Positions 34,353 to 43,203 of a stretch of DNA of 64,000 bases are shown here, piece by piece. A program made the translations under genes and the position numbers. Every line of letters starts with the position of its first letter. The stretch's first letter is position 1. The notes under the pieces were generated by a model. It was not told the DNA's origin and ran no database searches. It saw only the letters and a list, made by a program, of their open reading frames with translations. Origin of the DNA: Pontibacillus litoralis JSM 072002. Lineage in GTDB: Bacteria > Bacillota > Bacilli > Bacillales > BH030062. The DNA lies in NCBI RefSeq assembly GCF_000775615.1, contig NZ_AVPG01000010.1:1-64000 (forward strand), given 5' to 3'.

Positions 34353-34892
34353 ATGAAGAAAATGGGTGTATTATTTTTCGTAACTTTCCTATTGTTTGGG
34401 TGTTCAAATGAAGTGAAAGTTAAAGAAGAGAACGTAACAGAAAGACCCCCATTAGAAGAACAAATCACGAATATAATGACAGAAAACACTTTACCGAATA
34501 AAGAAATTATTGATTATGACATTAAAGGAGATTTTATTTACGTCATATTTAAAAATAACTATGACGGCACTTCTCATTATCCTGATTTAATCATTTTAAA
34601 AGAAAATAATGGAAAATTACAATGGCATGCAGGTCCAAATGATCGCACTAAGTCAATAAGTATTGAAATAGGACATGCACTGTTATTTGCAAGAGACGAA
34701 GGACCAACTGTTACGATTATTATGCCTGATGATTCCCCAAATGTAAAAGGAGTGAAAGTGTTAGGAGAAACTAGCAAAGCGGTAACTTATTTAGAGGAAT
34801 TTACAGATGATATATCAAAGCAGTATACGTATTGGATTGCCTACACAGAAGAAGTTCCTACACATGAAGATTTTGACATCATTATGCAGTAA
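34353..34892 (+). CDS. Hypothetical lipoprotein
   Basis: A 179-residue predicted lipoprotein: signal peptide with lipobox LLFGCS (Cys17), then a mature domain rich in beta strands (DIKGDFIYVIFKN, YPDLIILKEN, VTIIMPDD). I recognise no family. The ATG follows AAGGAGG with normal spacing, and a strong terminator follows. It is a single gene between the ferredoxin and the PTS operon; no function can be assigned. Confidence 0.75.
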   Translation: MKKMGVLFFVTFLLFGCSNEVKVKEENVTERPPLEEQITNIMTENTLPNKEIIDYDIKGDFIYVIFKNNYDGTSHYPDLIILKENNGKLQWHAGPNDRTKSISIEIGHALLFARDEGPTVTIIMPDDSPNVKGVKVLGETSKAVTYLEEFTDDISKQYTYWIAYTEEVPTHEDFDIIMQ

Positions 34893-34916
34893 AGGTTATT
34901 GCGAAGTAGTTCATAT

Positions 34917-34960
34917 AAACAAGTCAAACCCCCGGTAAAATAGGTGTTTGACTTGTTTGT
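34917..34960. terminator. Terminator between lipoprotein gene and PTS operon
   Basis: AAACAAGTCAAAC (34917-34929) pairs with GTTTGACTTGTTT (34946-34958); T- and A-rich flanks suit both convergent transcripts. Confidence 0.85.
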
Positions 34961-34990
34961 TATTTATTGTTATTTTCAATGATGAAAGGT

Positions 34991-35293
34991 TTATTTCGTT
35001 AATGCAACAGCTTGGGCTAACACTTTTTCCCCATTCATCGTTCCATATGCCATTTGATCTATTACTTCTACTGGTGTATTGTATGGCTCAGCTTTTTTCG
35101 CTATTTGTCCTTTCAAGTAGCGAACTTGTGGTCCGACTAAAATAACGTCTACATCTTCCATATGGTTTTTTAAATCGGCTTGAGCATAGGCATCAATATG
35201 AGCCTCTAATCCTTGAGCTGCAGCTGCTTCACGCATTTTTTGTACGAGCATACTAGTAGACATTCCTGCTGAACAAACAAGTGCTATTTTCAT
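34991..35293 (-). CDS. chbB: PTS system lactose/cellobiose-type IIB component
   Basis: A 100-residue cytoplasmic IIB domain protein with the phosphocysteine loop near the N-terminus, ALVCSAGMSTSML (Cys7). It passes phosphate from IIA to the sugar during uptake. The start at 35293 follows GGGAGG; the longer frame to 35329 overlaps the IIA gene. It is the last gene of a five-gene set with IIA (1-bp gap), IIC, GH4 glycosidase and, divergently, a regulator. The context favours chitobiose rather than cellobiose. Confidence 0.85.
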   Translation of the reverse strand: MKIALVCSAGMSTSMLVQKMREAAAAQGLEAHIDAYAQADLKNHMEDVDVILVGPQVRYLKGQIAKKAEPYNTPVEVIDQMAYGTMNGEKVLAQAVALTK

Positions 35294-35294
35294 C

Positions 35295-35621
35295 TTAATT
35301 TCCTCCCCTAACTTCTTTGTATAAATCAATCATCTCTTTCGCCATATCTTTCAGCGTCATAGCAGTCATCAAATGATCTTGAGCGTGAACTAACAACACG
35401 GTTGGCGCTTTCCCTTCTCCTTGAGCTTCTTGCTGAAGTAATTGCGTTTGTGCCTTATGTGCTTTATGAAGCTCTGTCTCTGCTTCTTCAATTTTTTGCA
35501 TGGCTCCATCGTAATCGTTTTGCTTTACAATTTGTAGTGCTTCCATCGCTGAAGATCGTGCATTGCCAGCGTGCAAAATAATTTCAAAGGAAACTTGTTC
35601 GATATTTATCGTGTCGTTCAT
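35295..35621 (-). CDS. chbA: PTS system lactose/cellobiose-type IIA component
   Basis: A 108-residue helical IIA protein. The conserved start EQVSFEIILHAGNARSSAMEAL and the phospho-histidine region LLVHAQDHLMTAM are typical. It receives phosphate from HPr. The ATG at 35621 overlaps the stop of the IIC gene by one base, with GGAGGGACG upstream. The IIC, IIA and IIB subunits are separate proteins, as in the E. coli chb operon. Confidence 0.85.
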   Translation of the reverse strand: MNDTINIEQVSFEIILHAGNARSSAMEALQIVKQNDYDGAMQKIEEAETELHKAHKAQTQLLQQEAQGEGKAPTVLLVHAQDHLMTAMTLKDMAKEMIDLYKEVRGGN

Positions 35622-36952
35622 TATGCGTCCCTCCAACCTTGGGCGTCAGATGTAACTTGCGCCGCTTTTTGTTCTTCCAGCTTTTTTATACTTGCACGTT
35701 CTGCTAGTTTAATAAACGGTATATAAATCAAAGTGGCCATTGTTAAATTCACTAATTGTAAAACGACACCGGTGAAGGACCCTCCCGACACTAGGTAACC
35801 GCTTATAATTGGTGGTGTTGTCCAAGGTAAAATGGCGACCGTTTTTGGCACCAATCCGAAATAGATAGCAAAATAAGCATTCGCTGTCATTAGCAGAGGA
35901 ATGATAATAAACGGAACGAACATAACCGGGTTTAACACAACTGGTAAACCGAAAATCATCGGTTCATTTATGTTAAACGCTCCAGGTGCTAAAGAAAGCT
36001 TTCCTACGGTACGATAATGCTTTGCTTTGACGACTAAGAAAATAGCAAAGATTAATGCTAACGTAGCACCAGACCCTCCCATAAAGACATACGCATCGAA
36101 GAATGGTTTCGTTACAATATATGGTACCTCATGCGCGCTCACTCCGCTAGCAAATAATGCTTGGTTTTCTTCTATTAATGGTAAATAGATAGATTCCATA
36201 ATTGGGCCAAGTATATTCGTGCCATGTAAACCGAAGAACCATAGGACTTGATTTAAAAAGACAAAGACAATAGCTGATCCAATCGTATTCGAAAATCCTT
36301 GTAAAGGTTCTTGAATCGTGGCATATACCCATTCATGAATACTAACTCCAGTAACATTGACAACAAATGCGTTAAAGAAACCAGCCAACGTTAAAATAAC
36401 GGCTGCCGGGAGTAATGCATTAAATGATTTCGTTACTCCTGTTGGTACCCCTTCTGGCATTTTAATTTTCAACTTGTCTGAGTTGTAGAACAGACGGAAG
36501 AGTTCAGCTGAGATTAAAGCAGTAATGACGGCGACAAATAAACCTTGAGCTCCTAGCCAAGTCATCGCTAATCCGAAGTCTTCTGTAACTGGGGTTAGTA
36601 CGACAAACGTCCCTGCACTAATTAAAGCAGCAGATAACCCATCAGCTTCATAGGACTCAGCTAAATGATAGGCTATAGCGGCAACAACGAGTAAACTTAA
36701 TATCGCAAAAGAACCGTTCCAAATCACGCCGCCAACTGATTTCCAATTCTCTCCGAATACAGCGGTCATAAAGTCTTGGAATTCAGGTATCGGAAAGTTG
36801 TTAATCAATACTGCCAATGATCCAATAATAATGAGTGGCATAATGGCGACAAACCCATCGCGAATTGCGACTAAGTGCCTTTGAGAACCAATTCTACCTG
36901 CTACTGGCATGACTTTCGTATCAATGAATTGCATGAAACCGTTTTGGCTCAT
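35621..36952 (-). CDS. chbC: PTS system lactose/cellobiose-type IIC component (permease)
   Basis: A 443-residue membrane permease of the Lac family with about ten hydrophobic segments. Characteristic stretches include RDGFVAIMPLIIIGSLAVL, the FLNQVLWFFGLHGTNILGP region, and FNINEPMIFGLPVVLNP, which carries the conserved N-x-EP sugar-binding motif. It translocates the disaccharide while it is phosphorylated by IIB. It overlaps the GH4 gene by 4 bp (ATGA). Confidence 0.9.
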   Translation of the reverse strand: MSQNGFMQFIDTKVMPVAGRIGSQRHLVAIRDGFVAIMPLIIIGSLAVLINNFPIPEFQDFMTAVFGENWKSVGGVIWNGSFAILSLLVVAAIAYHLAESYEADGLSAALISAGTFVVLTPVTEDFGLAMTWLGAQGLFVAVITALISAELFRLFYNSDKLKIKMPEGVPTGVTKSFNALLPAAVILTLAGFFNAFVVNVTGVSIHEWVYATIQEPLQGFSNTIGSAIVFVFLNQVLWFFGLHGTNILGPIMESIYLPLIEENQALFASGVSAHEVPYIVTKPFFDAYVFMGGSGATLALIFAIFLVVKAKHYRTVGKLSLAPGAFNINEPMIFGLPVVLNPVMFVPFIIIPLLMTANAYFAIYFGLVPKTVAILPWTTPPIISGYLVSGGSFTGVVLQLVNLTMATLIYIPFIKLAERASIKKLEEQKAAQVTSDAQGWRDA

Positions 36953-38274
36953 TGTTTCACTACCTCCTTCGAAAATTGGGGTAAATTAGATTGATGAACG
37001 TGCAATAACTCATCTAATACAACTTGTGCCTTATCATCTGAAGTCACTAACGGATTCATTATCATTGCCGCATAAGCTTTACTGTAATCACCTGTCACAG
37101 CTGCCTCCACAACAAGTCTTTCATATTGTTTCATCTGAACGATTGCTCCACTAATAACCGCTGGAAGATTGCCAATCGAGAGTGGCATTGGTCCACTAGC
37201 TGTAATAACACTGTTCACTTCAATGACACAATCTGCTGGTAAATCCGTTATTGTGCCGTTATTTAGCGTGTTTACAGTTTGGACATCCATGCTGTTGTTG
37301 TAAATGGATGTCATCACATTACAAGCTGCTTCACTATAATACGCTCCGCCTCTTTGTTCTAATTCCTCTGGTTTGACATCCAGATTAGGAGATTGATATT
37401 TTTTAAACAATGCTTCCTCTACTTCCATCACAACTTCCGCGCGCGTAACATTCGTTTGATAAGCTTCTACGTCTTTCTTCAACACTTGTTCATGCTGGAA
37501 ATAATACTGATGATACGGATTTGGAAGCATATTCAATGTTTTTAAAAATTGCTTATTCCACGGTAATGCGACGATATTAGCGGGTGAATAATCCACGTCA
37601 TCATAAATTAGATGATGCATCGCTTCTGCTGTTCGATCGACACCATCAATATACACCTTTCTTCCAAACACAAAATGATTCAACCCGACAAATTCAATCA
37701 TCACTCGCTCAGCTGGAACCTGGAATAACTCCCCTACCCCACTCCGCATATTAAATGGAATGTTACAAACTCCTATCACATTTTTAAATGGACTATGATT
37801 CATAACAGCTTCTGTCACAATACCTGCTGGATTCGTAAAGTTAATTAACCATGCATCAGGACAAATTTCATGCATTTCTTGTGCAATTTCAAGCATAACC
37901 GGAATTGTACGAAACGCTTTCATAATGCCGCCTGCACCATTCGTTTCCTGTCCTATCATGCCGTGCTTTAACGGTATTCGCTCATCATACGCCCTCGCTT
38001 GCAAACCACCAACACGAATTTGTGTCGTTACAAAATCCGCGCCTTGTAACGCCTCTTTTCGATTAAAGGTGTACGATACTCGAATATCTTTCCCCGCTTT
38101 TAAAACCATTCGTTTCGCAAGAGCTGTAACAATCTTCACCTTTTCCTCTCCAGCCTTAACATCAACGAGTACGATGTCTGTCACTGGAAATTGCTCATAC
38201 CTCTTTAGAAAACCTTCCATTATCTCTGGTGTATAGCTTGATCCACCTCCGATAATCACTACCTTCAAAGCCAT
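36949..38274 (-). CDS. chbF: GH4 family 6-phospho-glycosidase (ChbF/CelF/LicH-like)
   Basis: A 441-residue glycoside hydrolase family 4 enzyme, which uses NAD+ and a divalent metal. Visible are the Rossmann start VVIIGGGSSYTPEIMEG, TQIRVGGLQARAYDE, NFTNPAGIVTEAV, the metal-binding GVCNIPFN, and GLNHFVFG. It cleaves the phosphorylated disaccharide made by the PTS. With a ChbG-like deacetylase gene in the same locus, the likely substrate is deacetylated diacetylchitobiose-6-phosphate; cellobiose-6-phosphate is the alternative. The first gene of the minus-strand operon, with a cre-like box about 24 bp upstream. Confidence 0.88.
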   Translation of the reverse strand: MALKVVIIGGGSSYTPEIMEGFLKRYEQFPVTDIVLVDVKAGEEKVKIVTALAKRMVLKAGKDIRVSYTFNRKEALQGADFVTTQIRVGGLQARAYDERIPLKHGMIGQETNGAGGIMKAFRTIPVMLEIAQEMHEICPDAWLINFTNPAGIVTEAVMNHSPFKNVIGVCNIPFNMRSGVGELFQVPAERVMIEFVGLNHFVFGRKVYIDGVDRTAEAMHHLIYDDVDYSPANIVALPWNKQFLKTLNMLPNPYHQYYFQHEQVLKKDVEAYQTNVTRAEVVMEVEEALFKKYQSPNLDVKPEELEQRGGAYYSEAACNVMTSIYNNSMDVQTVNTLNNGTITDLPADCVIEVNSVITASGPMPLSIGNLPAVISGAIVQMKQYERLVVEAAVTGDYSKAYAAMIMNPLVTSDDKAQVVLDELLHVHQSNLPQFSKEVVKQ

Positions 38275-38297
38275 AACTCTCCTCCTCTACCATGTGT

Positions 38298-38311
38298 TGA
38301 AAACGTTTTCT
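38298..38311. promoter_or_regulatory. cre-like CcpA box in the PTS operon promoter region
   Basis: TGAAAACGTTTTCT contains the perfect palindrome GAAAACGTTTTC and matches the catabolite-responsive element pattern. It lies between the divergent GH4 and gntR genes, close to the GH4 start. Confidence 0.75.
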
Positions 38312-38338
38312 TGCATTTATATTAACAGATTATCACAA

Positions 38339-38349
38339 TATAGTCTATA
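38339..38349. promoter_or_regulatory. Dyad TATAGTCTATA, possible GntR operator
   Basis: An 11-bp odd palindrome between the divergent promoters. HutC-type GntR regulators bind short symmetric sites with a similar TAGNCTA core, so it is a candidate site for the adjacent regulator. Confidence 0.45.
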
Positions 38350-38435
38350 CCAAATTGTCATAACAAATATATTTCTTATTTTTCCGAAACATGATAAGCT
38401 TAAATAAACAAACATCCTTATGAAGGAGAAAGATC

Positions 38436-39152
38436 ATGACACAAAAAAAACAATTACACAGTAAAGTAAAAAGAGACATTATTGAAAAAATTGAAAATGG
38501 TACGTATCGACCCGGGAGAAATTTACCGACAGAAGCGGAGTTTTGTTCTATTTACGATGTAAGTAGAACAACGATACGAACAGCTTTAAATCATCTAATT
38601 ATGGAAGGTTACATTTTCCGTAAACAAGGAAAAGGAACATTCGTGGCAAAAGGAAAGGTGAGACAGAGCCTTAGTGCTAGTCAAAACCGATTTGCGGAAC
38701 AGTTAGCTTCCCAAGGATTGAAGCCGAAAATCGAAGTGAATGAATTAATTACGATGCAACCGAGTGAGAAACTTCAACAAACGATGAAGAAGCATTCAGA
38801 TTACGACGTGCATGAGGTAAAGCGAACGAGGTATGCAGACAACGAAGTGCTTCAATTTGAAATTGCCTATGTTCGGGCAGATTTAGTACCAACATTGACA
38901 AAGGAAATGGTACACAAATCCTTATATGGAACAATAGAACAACAAGGAAATACAATTAAACGAACGGAAGAGCAACTAAAAATTATTATCCCAGATGAGG
39001 AAATTGCTCATCATTTAAATCTGTCTTCTGGAGCACCGTGCTTTCAAATTACGACAAAAACATTTCTAACCACGGATGAAATAGTAGAATATTCAGAAGC
39101 TTATTTTCGTGGGGATAAGGTCGAATTCTTTATAGAACGAAACTATCAGTAG
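38436..39152 (+). CDS. GntR family regulator, HutC/UTRA type
   Basis: A 238-residue regulator. The N-terminal winged helix (about 8-75) shows YRPGRNLPTEAEFC, VSRTTIRTALNHL and FRKQGKGTFVA. A UTRA effector domain follows (about 90-235), with LQFEIAYVRADLVP and YSEAYFRGDKVEFF. HutC-type proteins sense phosphorylated sugars; here this would be the phosphosugar from the divergent PTS. It replaces ChbR of E. coli. The gene is followed 12 bp later by chbG. Confidence 0.9.
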   Translation: MTQKKQLHSKVKRDIIEKIENGTYRPGRNLPTEAEFCSIYDVSRTTIRTALNHLIMEGYIFRKQGKGTFVAKGKVRQSLSASQNRFAEQLASQGLKPKIEVNELITMQPSEKLQQTMKKHSDYDVHEVKRTRYADNEVLQFEIAYVRADLVPTLTKEMVHKSLYGTIEQQGNTIKRTEEQLKIIIPDEEIAHHLNLSSGAPCFQITTKTFLTTDEIVEYSEAYFRGDKVEFFIERNYQ

Positions 39153-39164
39153 GAGGAATTGATA

Positions 39165-39908
39165 ATGAAGAAACTTATTATTAATGCGGATGATTTTGGG
39201 TATTCACGTGGCGTAAACTACGGAATTATCGATGCTTTTCAACAAGGATTATTAACTTCTACCACACTAATGGCGAATATGCCAGGGGCTGAGCAAGCCT
39301 ATGCATTAGCTAAAGAAACCCCTTCACTAGGTATAGGGGTTCATTTAACGTTAACGGCAGGCTCCCCCATTTCACCAAAAAAGCAGACAATTACGGATGA
39401 GTATGGACGTTTTCGTCAATTAAAGTATTACTTAGGTTTTTTTGACGTTGATTTACAAGAAGTGTATGAAGAATGGAAAGCCCAAATAGAGGCAGTGTAT
39501 TCAAACGGCATAGAACCTACACATATAGATAGTCATCATCATATACATACATATGGTAAACTCATAGACGTTTATAGTGCATTAGCTAAGGAATACGATT
39601 TACCAGTAAGACGTATGTTTCCGGACGGTTATCAAAAAGACGAGCATCTGTTGACAACCGATGCGTTCGAATTAAAAGTAGATACGCTCAAGGATCCAGC
39701 TAGTCTTGCCAAACATCATGAAAGCGCTACCTCTATTGAGATCATGGCACATCCTGCTTATTTAGATAAAGCCGTACTTAACGGGTCTTCCTTTACATAC
39801 CCAAGAGTAGATGAGCTAGCGATGTTAACAAATAAAGAAGTAAATTCGCTATACGAGCAGCATGAAGTTTTTGAATTAGTAAATTACCGAGATCTTATAA
39901 GGTCATAG
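39165..39908 (+). CDS. chbG: YdjC/ChbG-family carbohydrate deacetylase
   Basis: A 247-residue metal-dependent deacetylase. The motifs are LIINADDFGYSRG at the N-terminus, LGIGVHLTLTAGSP, the metal ligand block THIDSHHHIHTY, and EIMAHPAY. ChbG removes one acetyl group from diacetylchitobiose-6-phosphate, which E. coli needs before ChbF can cleave it. The start at 39165 has an AGGAGG that overlaps the gntR stop, indicating co-translation. Its position beside PTS and GH4 genes is the strongest clue that the locus degrades chitobiose. Confidence 0.88.
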   Translation: MKKLIINADDFGYSRGVNYGIIDAFQQGLLTSTTLMANMPGAEQAYALAKETPSLGIGVHLTLTAGSPISPKKQTITDEYGRFRQLKYYLGFFDVDLQEVYEEWKAQIEAVYSNGIEPTHIDSHHHIHTYGKLIDVYSALAKEYDLPVRRMFPDGYQKDEHLLTTDAFELKVDTLKDPASLAKHHESATSIEIMAHPAYLDKAVLNGSSFTYPRVDELAMLTNKEVNSLYEQHEVFELVNYRDLIRS

Positions 39909-39937
39909 CACTTATAGCAATCCCCTCTTGTTGATAT

Positions 39938-39977
39938 GCCATAGAGGTCAGAGATTGATTACCTCCGGCCTCTATGG
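39938..39977. terminator. Hairpin after chbG
   Basis: CCATAGAGG (39939-39947) pairs with CCTCTATGG (39969-39977); no T run follows, so termination is uncertain. Confidence 0.5.
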
Positions 39978-40069
39978 TTCAACAGCATAACATATGTACT
40001 TTATATTGTTCTCAATCTATCCTTTATCAAACACGACGTTAACGAAAAGATATACTACTATATTATGTG

Positions 40070-40753
40070 TTAGACTTGTTTACGCTTTTTTCTCCACAGT
40101 GTAAATTCCAATGCAAATATACAAACTAAGAGCCACGCCATACCTAAGGATAATCCTGCTAGTATGTCTGTAAAGTAGTGAACGCCTAGATACACTCTAC
40201 TAAAAGCAACGGACAGAATAATGAACGTGAGTAAACCGCAGATGATTCTTTTAACAGATGTTGTGCTATTCGAACGGAAAATGATATACATCATGAATCC
40301 ATAGAACACGACAGAGCCTGTTGTATGCCCGCTCGGAAAGCTAAAGCCAGTACCATCGTATTGTTCCAGCACAGACGGCCTCGTGCGACCAAAACCATAC
40401 TTTAAGAGCGTTGTAAGCAAGCTAATGCCGAGCATACTGATTGCTAAATAAATCGCAACCCAATTACTTCTTTTTGAAAATAATACAATGTAGACGAATA
40501 ATAAGATGGAAGCTATTGTCATCCACTTAACAGCGCCAGCACTTGTTATGACGCGAAATATAGAAGTCATCCAAGGAGATTGAATTCCTTCAACGATATT
40601 TTTCATAAAAGTATCAATATAAAACGTACCATTCTCTACAAGTTTTTCTGATAGTTCTAGAAATAATTGAAAGGATAGTCCAATGATAAGAAAACCACCT
40701 ATAATAATACCAATGGCCGGCTTCGGTATGTCTTTTAATATTGCCTTTTTCAA
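40070..40753 (-). CDS. PAP2 family phosphatase
   Basis: A 227-residue membrane protein with about six helices. The acid-phosphatase signature is complete: KYGFGRTRP (motif 1), PSGHTTGS (motif 2), and SRVYLGVHYFTDILAG (motif 3), with the catalytic histidines facing outside. Such enzymes dephosphorylate lipid phosphates, for example undecaprenyl pyrophosphate (BcrC-type) or phosphatidylglycerophosphate; which one is unknown. It is a single gene, convergent with chbG. Confidence 0.9.
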   Translation of the reverse strand: MKKAILKDIPKPAIGIIIGGFLIIGLSFQLFLELSEKLVENGTFYIDTFMKNIVEGIQSPWMTSIFRVITSAGAVKWMTIASILLFVYIVLFSKRSNWVAIYLAISMLGISLLTTLLKYGFGRTRPSVLEQYDGTGFSFPSGHTTGSVVFYGFMMYIIFRSNSTTSVKRIICGLLTFIILSVAFSRVYLGVHYFTDILAGLSLGMAWLLVCIFALEFTLWRKKRKQV

Positions 40754-40792
40754 TAGAAAGTCTCCTCTCTTTTATCTTCGGATGATCCTATT

Positions 40793-40820
40793 TTGTAGTC
40801 CTCTCTCACAATGGTATAAT
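40793..40820 (+). promoter_or_regulatory. Promoter of the 153-aa hypothetical gene
   Basis: TTGTAG (40793-40798), 16-bp spacer, perfect TATAAT (40815-40820), about 35 nt before the start codon. Confidence 0.55.
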
Positions 40821-40855
40821 ACAAGTCGTGAAAATAAATGAATTTTGGAGGACTT

Positions 40856-41317
40856 ATGCTAACTTTCGAACAAAAATTAACGATTATCCAATCTTTCCCT
40901 GAATTAACACGTCAAAATGTTTCTTTAGGCAGAGTTAATTTCCATTATAACGAAAGTGTAATGGATAAGAAAAATGTTGTCTATCATCTACACCCGAACG
41001 GAAATGGTTTTGTGTATGCCGCTTATATTGAAGGCTATGAAACAGATCAACGCGGCATGGTAAACATTCGCGATTTTTCTGAAGAGCAGTTGAATAAAAT
41101 TATTAAGCAATCGATAGATTCTTTATCGATGTTACCAGAGGAAAGAGAATATAACGGTTTAGAAGAACAGTTCGTCAATGAATCTCAACAAACGTTAACC
41201 TTAGTGTATGATTTTGGGCTGTTTAACGTATATGCTGGGGACATGTTAGACGGTACATTCACTACTTACAAGGAAGCTCTAGACTATTTACAACAAGAAG
41301 GTTTCACAAAAAAATAA
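40856..41317 (+). CDS. Hypothetical protein (153 aa)
   Basis: A soluble 153-residue protein starting MLTFEQKLTIIQSFPELTR, ending EGFTKK. The composition is mixed alpha/beta (VVYHLHPNGNGFVYAAYIEGY, then TLVYDFGLFNVYAG), without cysteines or membrane segments. I do not recognise the family, although it reads like a conserved Bacillus protein. The ATG follows TGGAGG; an upstream TTG frame start is less likely. It has its own promoter and terminator. Confidence 0.7.
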   Translation: MLTFEQKLTIIQSFPELTRQNVSLGRVNFHYNESVMDKKNVVYHLHPNGNGFVYAAYIEGYETDQRGMVNIRDFSEEQLNKIIKQSIDSLSMLPEEREYNGLEEQFVNESQQTLTLVYDFGLFNVYAGDMLDGTFTTYKEALDYLQQEGFTKK

Positions 41318-41325
41318 CCATCTAG

Positions 41326-41363
41326 TCGGACCTCATCTATGAAAGGATGCGGTCTTTTTTTTT
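41326..41363 (+). terminator. Terminator of the 153-aa gene
   Basis: GACCTCATC pairs with GATGCGGTC (one mismatch), followed by nine or more T. Confidence 0.85.
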
Positions 41364-41481
41364 AATGCTATTGACAATTTTCTAAATATATGGCTAATTG
41401 AAATCCCTTACAGCTTCCGTTATTATATGAAATTATAAAATATTTTAACAAACATTCTAATCCACGAAGGAGGATGATCGG

Positions 41482-42189
41482 ATGTACTTTCATCTCTCTC
41501 CGCTTGGTGATCACGCAATTGTAATCGAACTAGGAGACGACATCAACGAAACGGTTCATAGAAACGTACAATGCGTTAGTCATGCTATAGAGCAGCAATC
41601 ATTTGAATGGCTAATCGAACATATTCCAGCGTTTACGAAGGTAACAGTCTTATATGACCCTATGAAAACACCTTATGTAAATGCTCACGAATCCCCGTAT
41701 GAAATAGTTTCAAAGCAACTCATAAGGTTATTGCGTACGGTTAAAGGAAGTAAGGTAACACGAAGTCGAACAGTAGAAATCCCCGTATGTTACGGTGGTG
41801 AATACGGTCCTGACTTAGCATATGTGGCTAAAGTAAATCATTTAACAGAAGAAGAAGTGGTTCATATTCATTCACAAGGAACGTATACGGTCTATATGAT
41901 TGGTTTTGCACCAGGCTTTCCATATGTCGGAGGGATGTCGGAGAGAATCGCTACTCCGAGAAAGCAATCCCCTCGACTAGAAATTCCAGCAGGCTCTGTT
42001 GGCATTGCTGGTAAACAAACAGGAGTGTACCCTATTGCCACTCCTGGTGGTTGGCAGTTAATCGGGCAAACGCCATTATCCCTTTTTGATCCAAATTCTA
42101 CATCACCTACCCTCCTTCAAGCTGGGGATACAATTGTTTTTAAGCCTATTACACGACAAGCTTATGAATCGTATAAGGAGGAAAAGTAA
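41482..42189 (+). CDS. pxpB: 5-oxoprolinase subunit PxpB (KipI)
   Basis: A 235-residue protein of the KipI/allophanate-hydrolase-subunit-1 family. Marker stretches are LGDHAIVIELGD, VEIPVCYGGEYGPDL, YMIGFAPGFPYVGG and PAGSVGIAGKQTGVYP. With PxpC and PxpA it forms the ATP-dependent 5-oxoprolinase that converts 5-oxoproline to glutamate. In B. subtilis KipI also inhibits the sporulation kinase KinA. The ATG follows GAAGGAGG, and the next gene starts immediately after the stop. Confidence 0.93.
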   Translation: MYFHLSPLGDHAIVIELGDDINETVHRNVQCVSHAIEQQSFEWLIEHIPAFTKVTVLYDPMKTPYVNAHESPYEIVSKQLIRLLRTVKGSKVTRSRTVEIPVCYGGEYGPDLAYVAKVNHLTEEEVVHIHSQGTYTVYMIGFAPGFPYVGGMSERIATPRKQSPRLEIPAGSVGIAGKQTGVYPIATPGGWQLIGQTPLSLFDPNSTSPTLLQAGDTIVFKPITRQAYESYKEEK

Positions 42190-43191
42190 GTGATATTGAT
42201 ACATAAACCTGGTATGTTAACGACTATTCAGGATAAAGGAAGATATGGGTTTCAGAAACAAGGCATCATTGTAAGTGGAGCGATGGATCAAACGGCTCAT
42301 CGTATCGCCAATTTATTAGTTGGCAACAGCGAAGATTGTGCAACCATCGAAGCTACGATTGCCGGCCCTAAGCTCGAATTTGAACAAGATGCACTTATCT
42401 CCCTTTGTGGAGGCGAATTCAATCCTTCTATCGACGGACATCGAGTAAAACAATGGTGTCCGGTTATTGTGCGCAAAGGTAGCGTATTAACGTTCGGTCA
42501 AGCAAAAAACGGCTGTCGGTGCTATCTAGCAGTAGCTGGCGGGATCCAAGTTGACGTTGTGATGGGCAGTCGGTCTACCTATTTACGCGCTGGAATAGGT
42601 GGAAAAGACGGTAGAGGTTTACGTGCTGGTGACAGACTTCCAATTGGAACACCAGCCTCTTATTTACAACTATACATTGATGAAATAAAGAATAAATCCT
42701 TTATATCGTTACCATGGTCGGTTACACACGCTTTTCGGACGAAAGTTCAAAACAATCAACCAGTTCGAGTGATGATTAGTCATGAATACCATTTATTCAG
42801 CAAAAAGAGTCAACAAGCTTTTTTTAATGAACCGTTTACTATAAGTAGTCAATCGGATCGGATGGGCTATCGTTTAAACGGACCGACACTTCCACTAGCC
42901 GAAGAACAAAGCATGCTTTCAGAAGCGGTCGTGTTTGGTACCATTCAAGTGCCATCAAACGGAGAACCTATTGTATTGTTAGCGGACCGGCAAACAACCG
43001 GTGGCTACCCGCGGATTGCTCAAATTGCTAGCGTTGATTTACCAATATTCGCTCAACTAAAACCTGGAGCAACCATCACATTTCATGAAATCACATTAGA
43101 AGAAGCGCAACGATTATACATGGATCGAGAAAGAGCCATTAAACATTTAACTAGAGCCATTACCCTTCAATATCAATCACGTATACGTTAA
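42190..43191 (+). CDS. pxpC: 5-oxoprolinase subunit PxpC (KipA)
   Basis: A 333-residue KipA/allophanate-hydrolase-subunit-2 protein: GMLTTIQDKGRYGFQ, VSGAMDQTAHRIANLLVGN, LAVAGGIQVDVVMGSRSTY, SQSDRMGYRLNG and ADRQTTGGYPRIA are typical. The start is GTG with AAGGAGG in the end of pxpB. It forms a complex with PxpB. All three subunits are encoded in order B-C-A, so the enzyme is complete. Confidence 0.93.
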   Translation: MILIHKPGMLTTIQDKGRYGFQKQGIIVSGAMDQTAHRIANLLVGNSEDCATIEATIAGPKLEFEQDALISLCGGEFNPSIDGHRVKQWCPVIVRKGSVLTFGQAKNGCRCYLAVAGGIQVDVVMGSRSTYLRAGIGGKDGRGLRAGDRLPIGTPASYLQLYIDEIKNKSFISLPWSVTHAFRTKVQNNQPVRVMISHEYHLFSKKSQQAFFNEPFTISSQSDRMGYRLNGPTLPLAEEQSMLSEAVVFGTIQVPSNGEPIVLLADRQTTGGYPRIAQIASVDLPIFAQLKPGATITFHEITLEEAQRLYMDRERAIKHLTRAITLQYQSRIR

Positions 43192-43203
43192 GGAGGAACA
43201 CGA

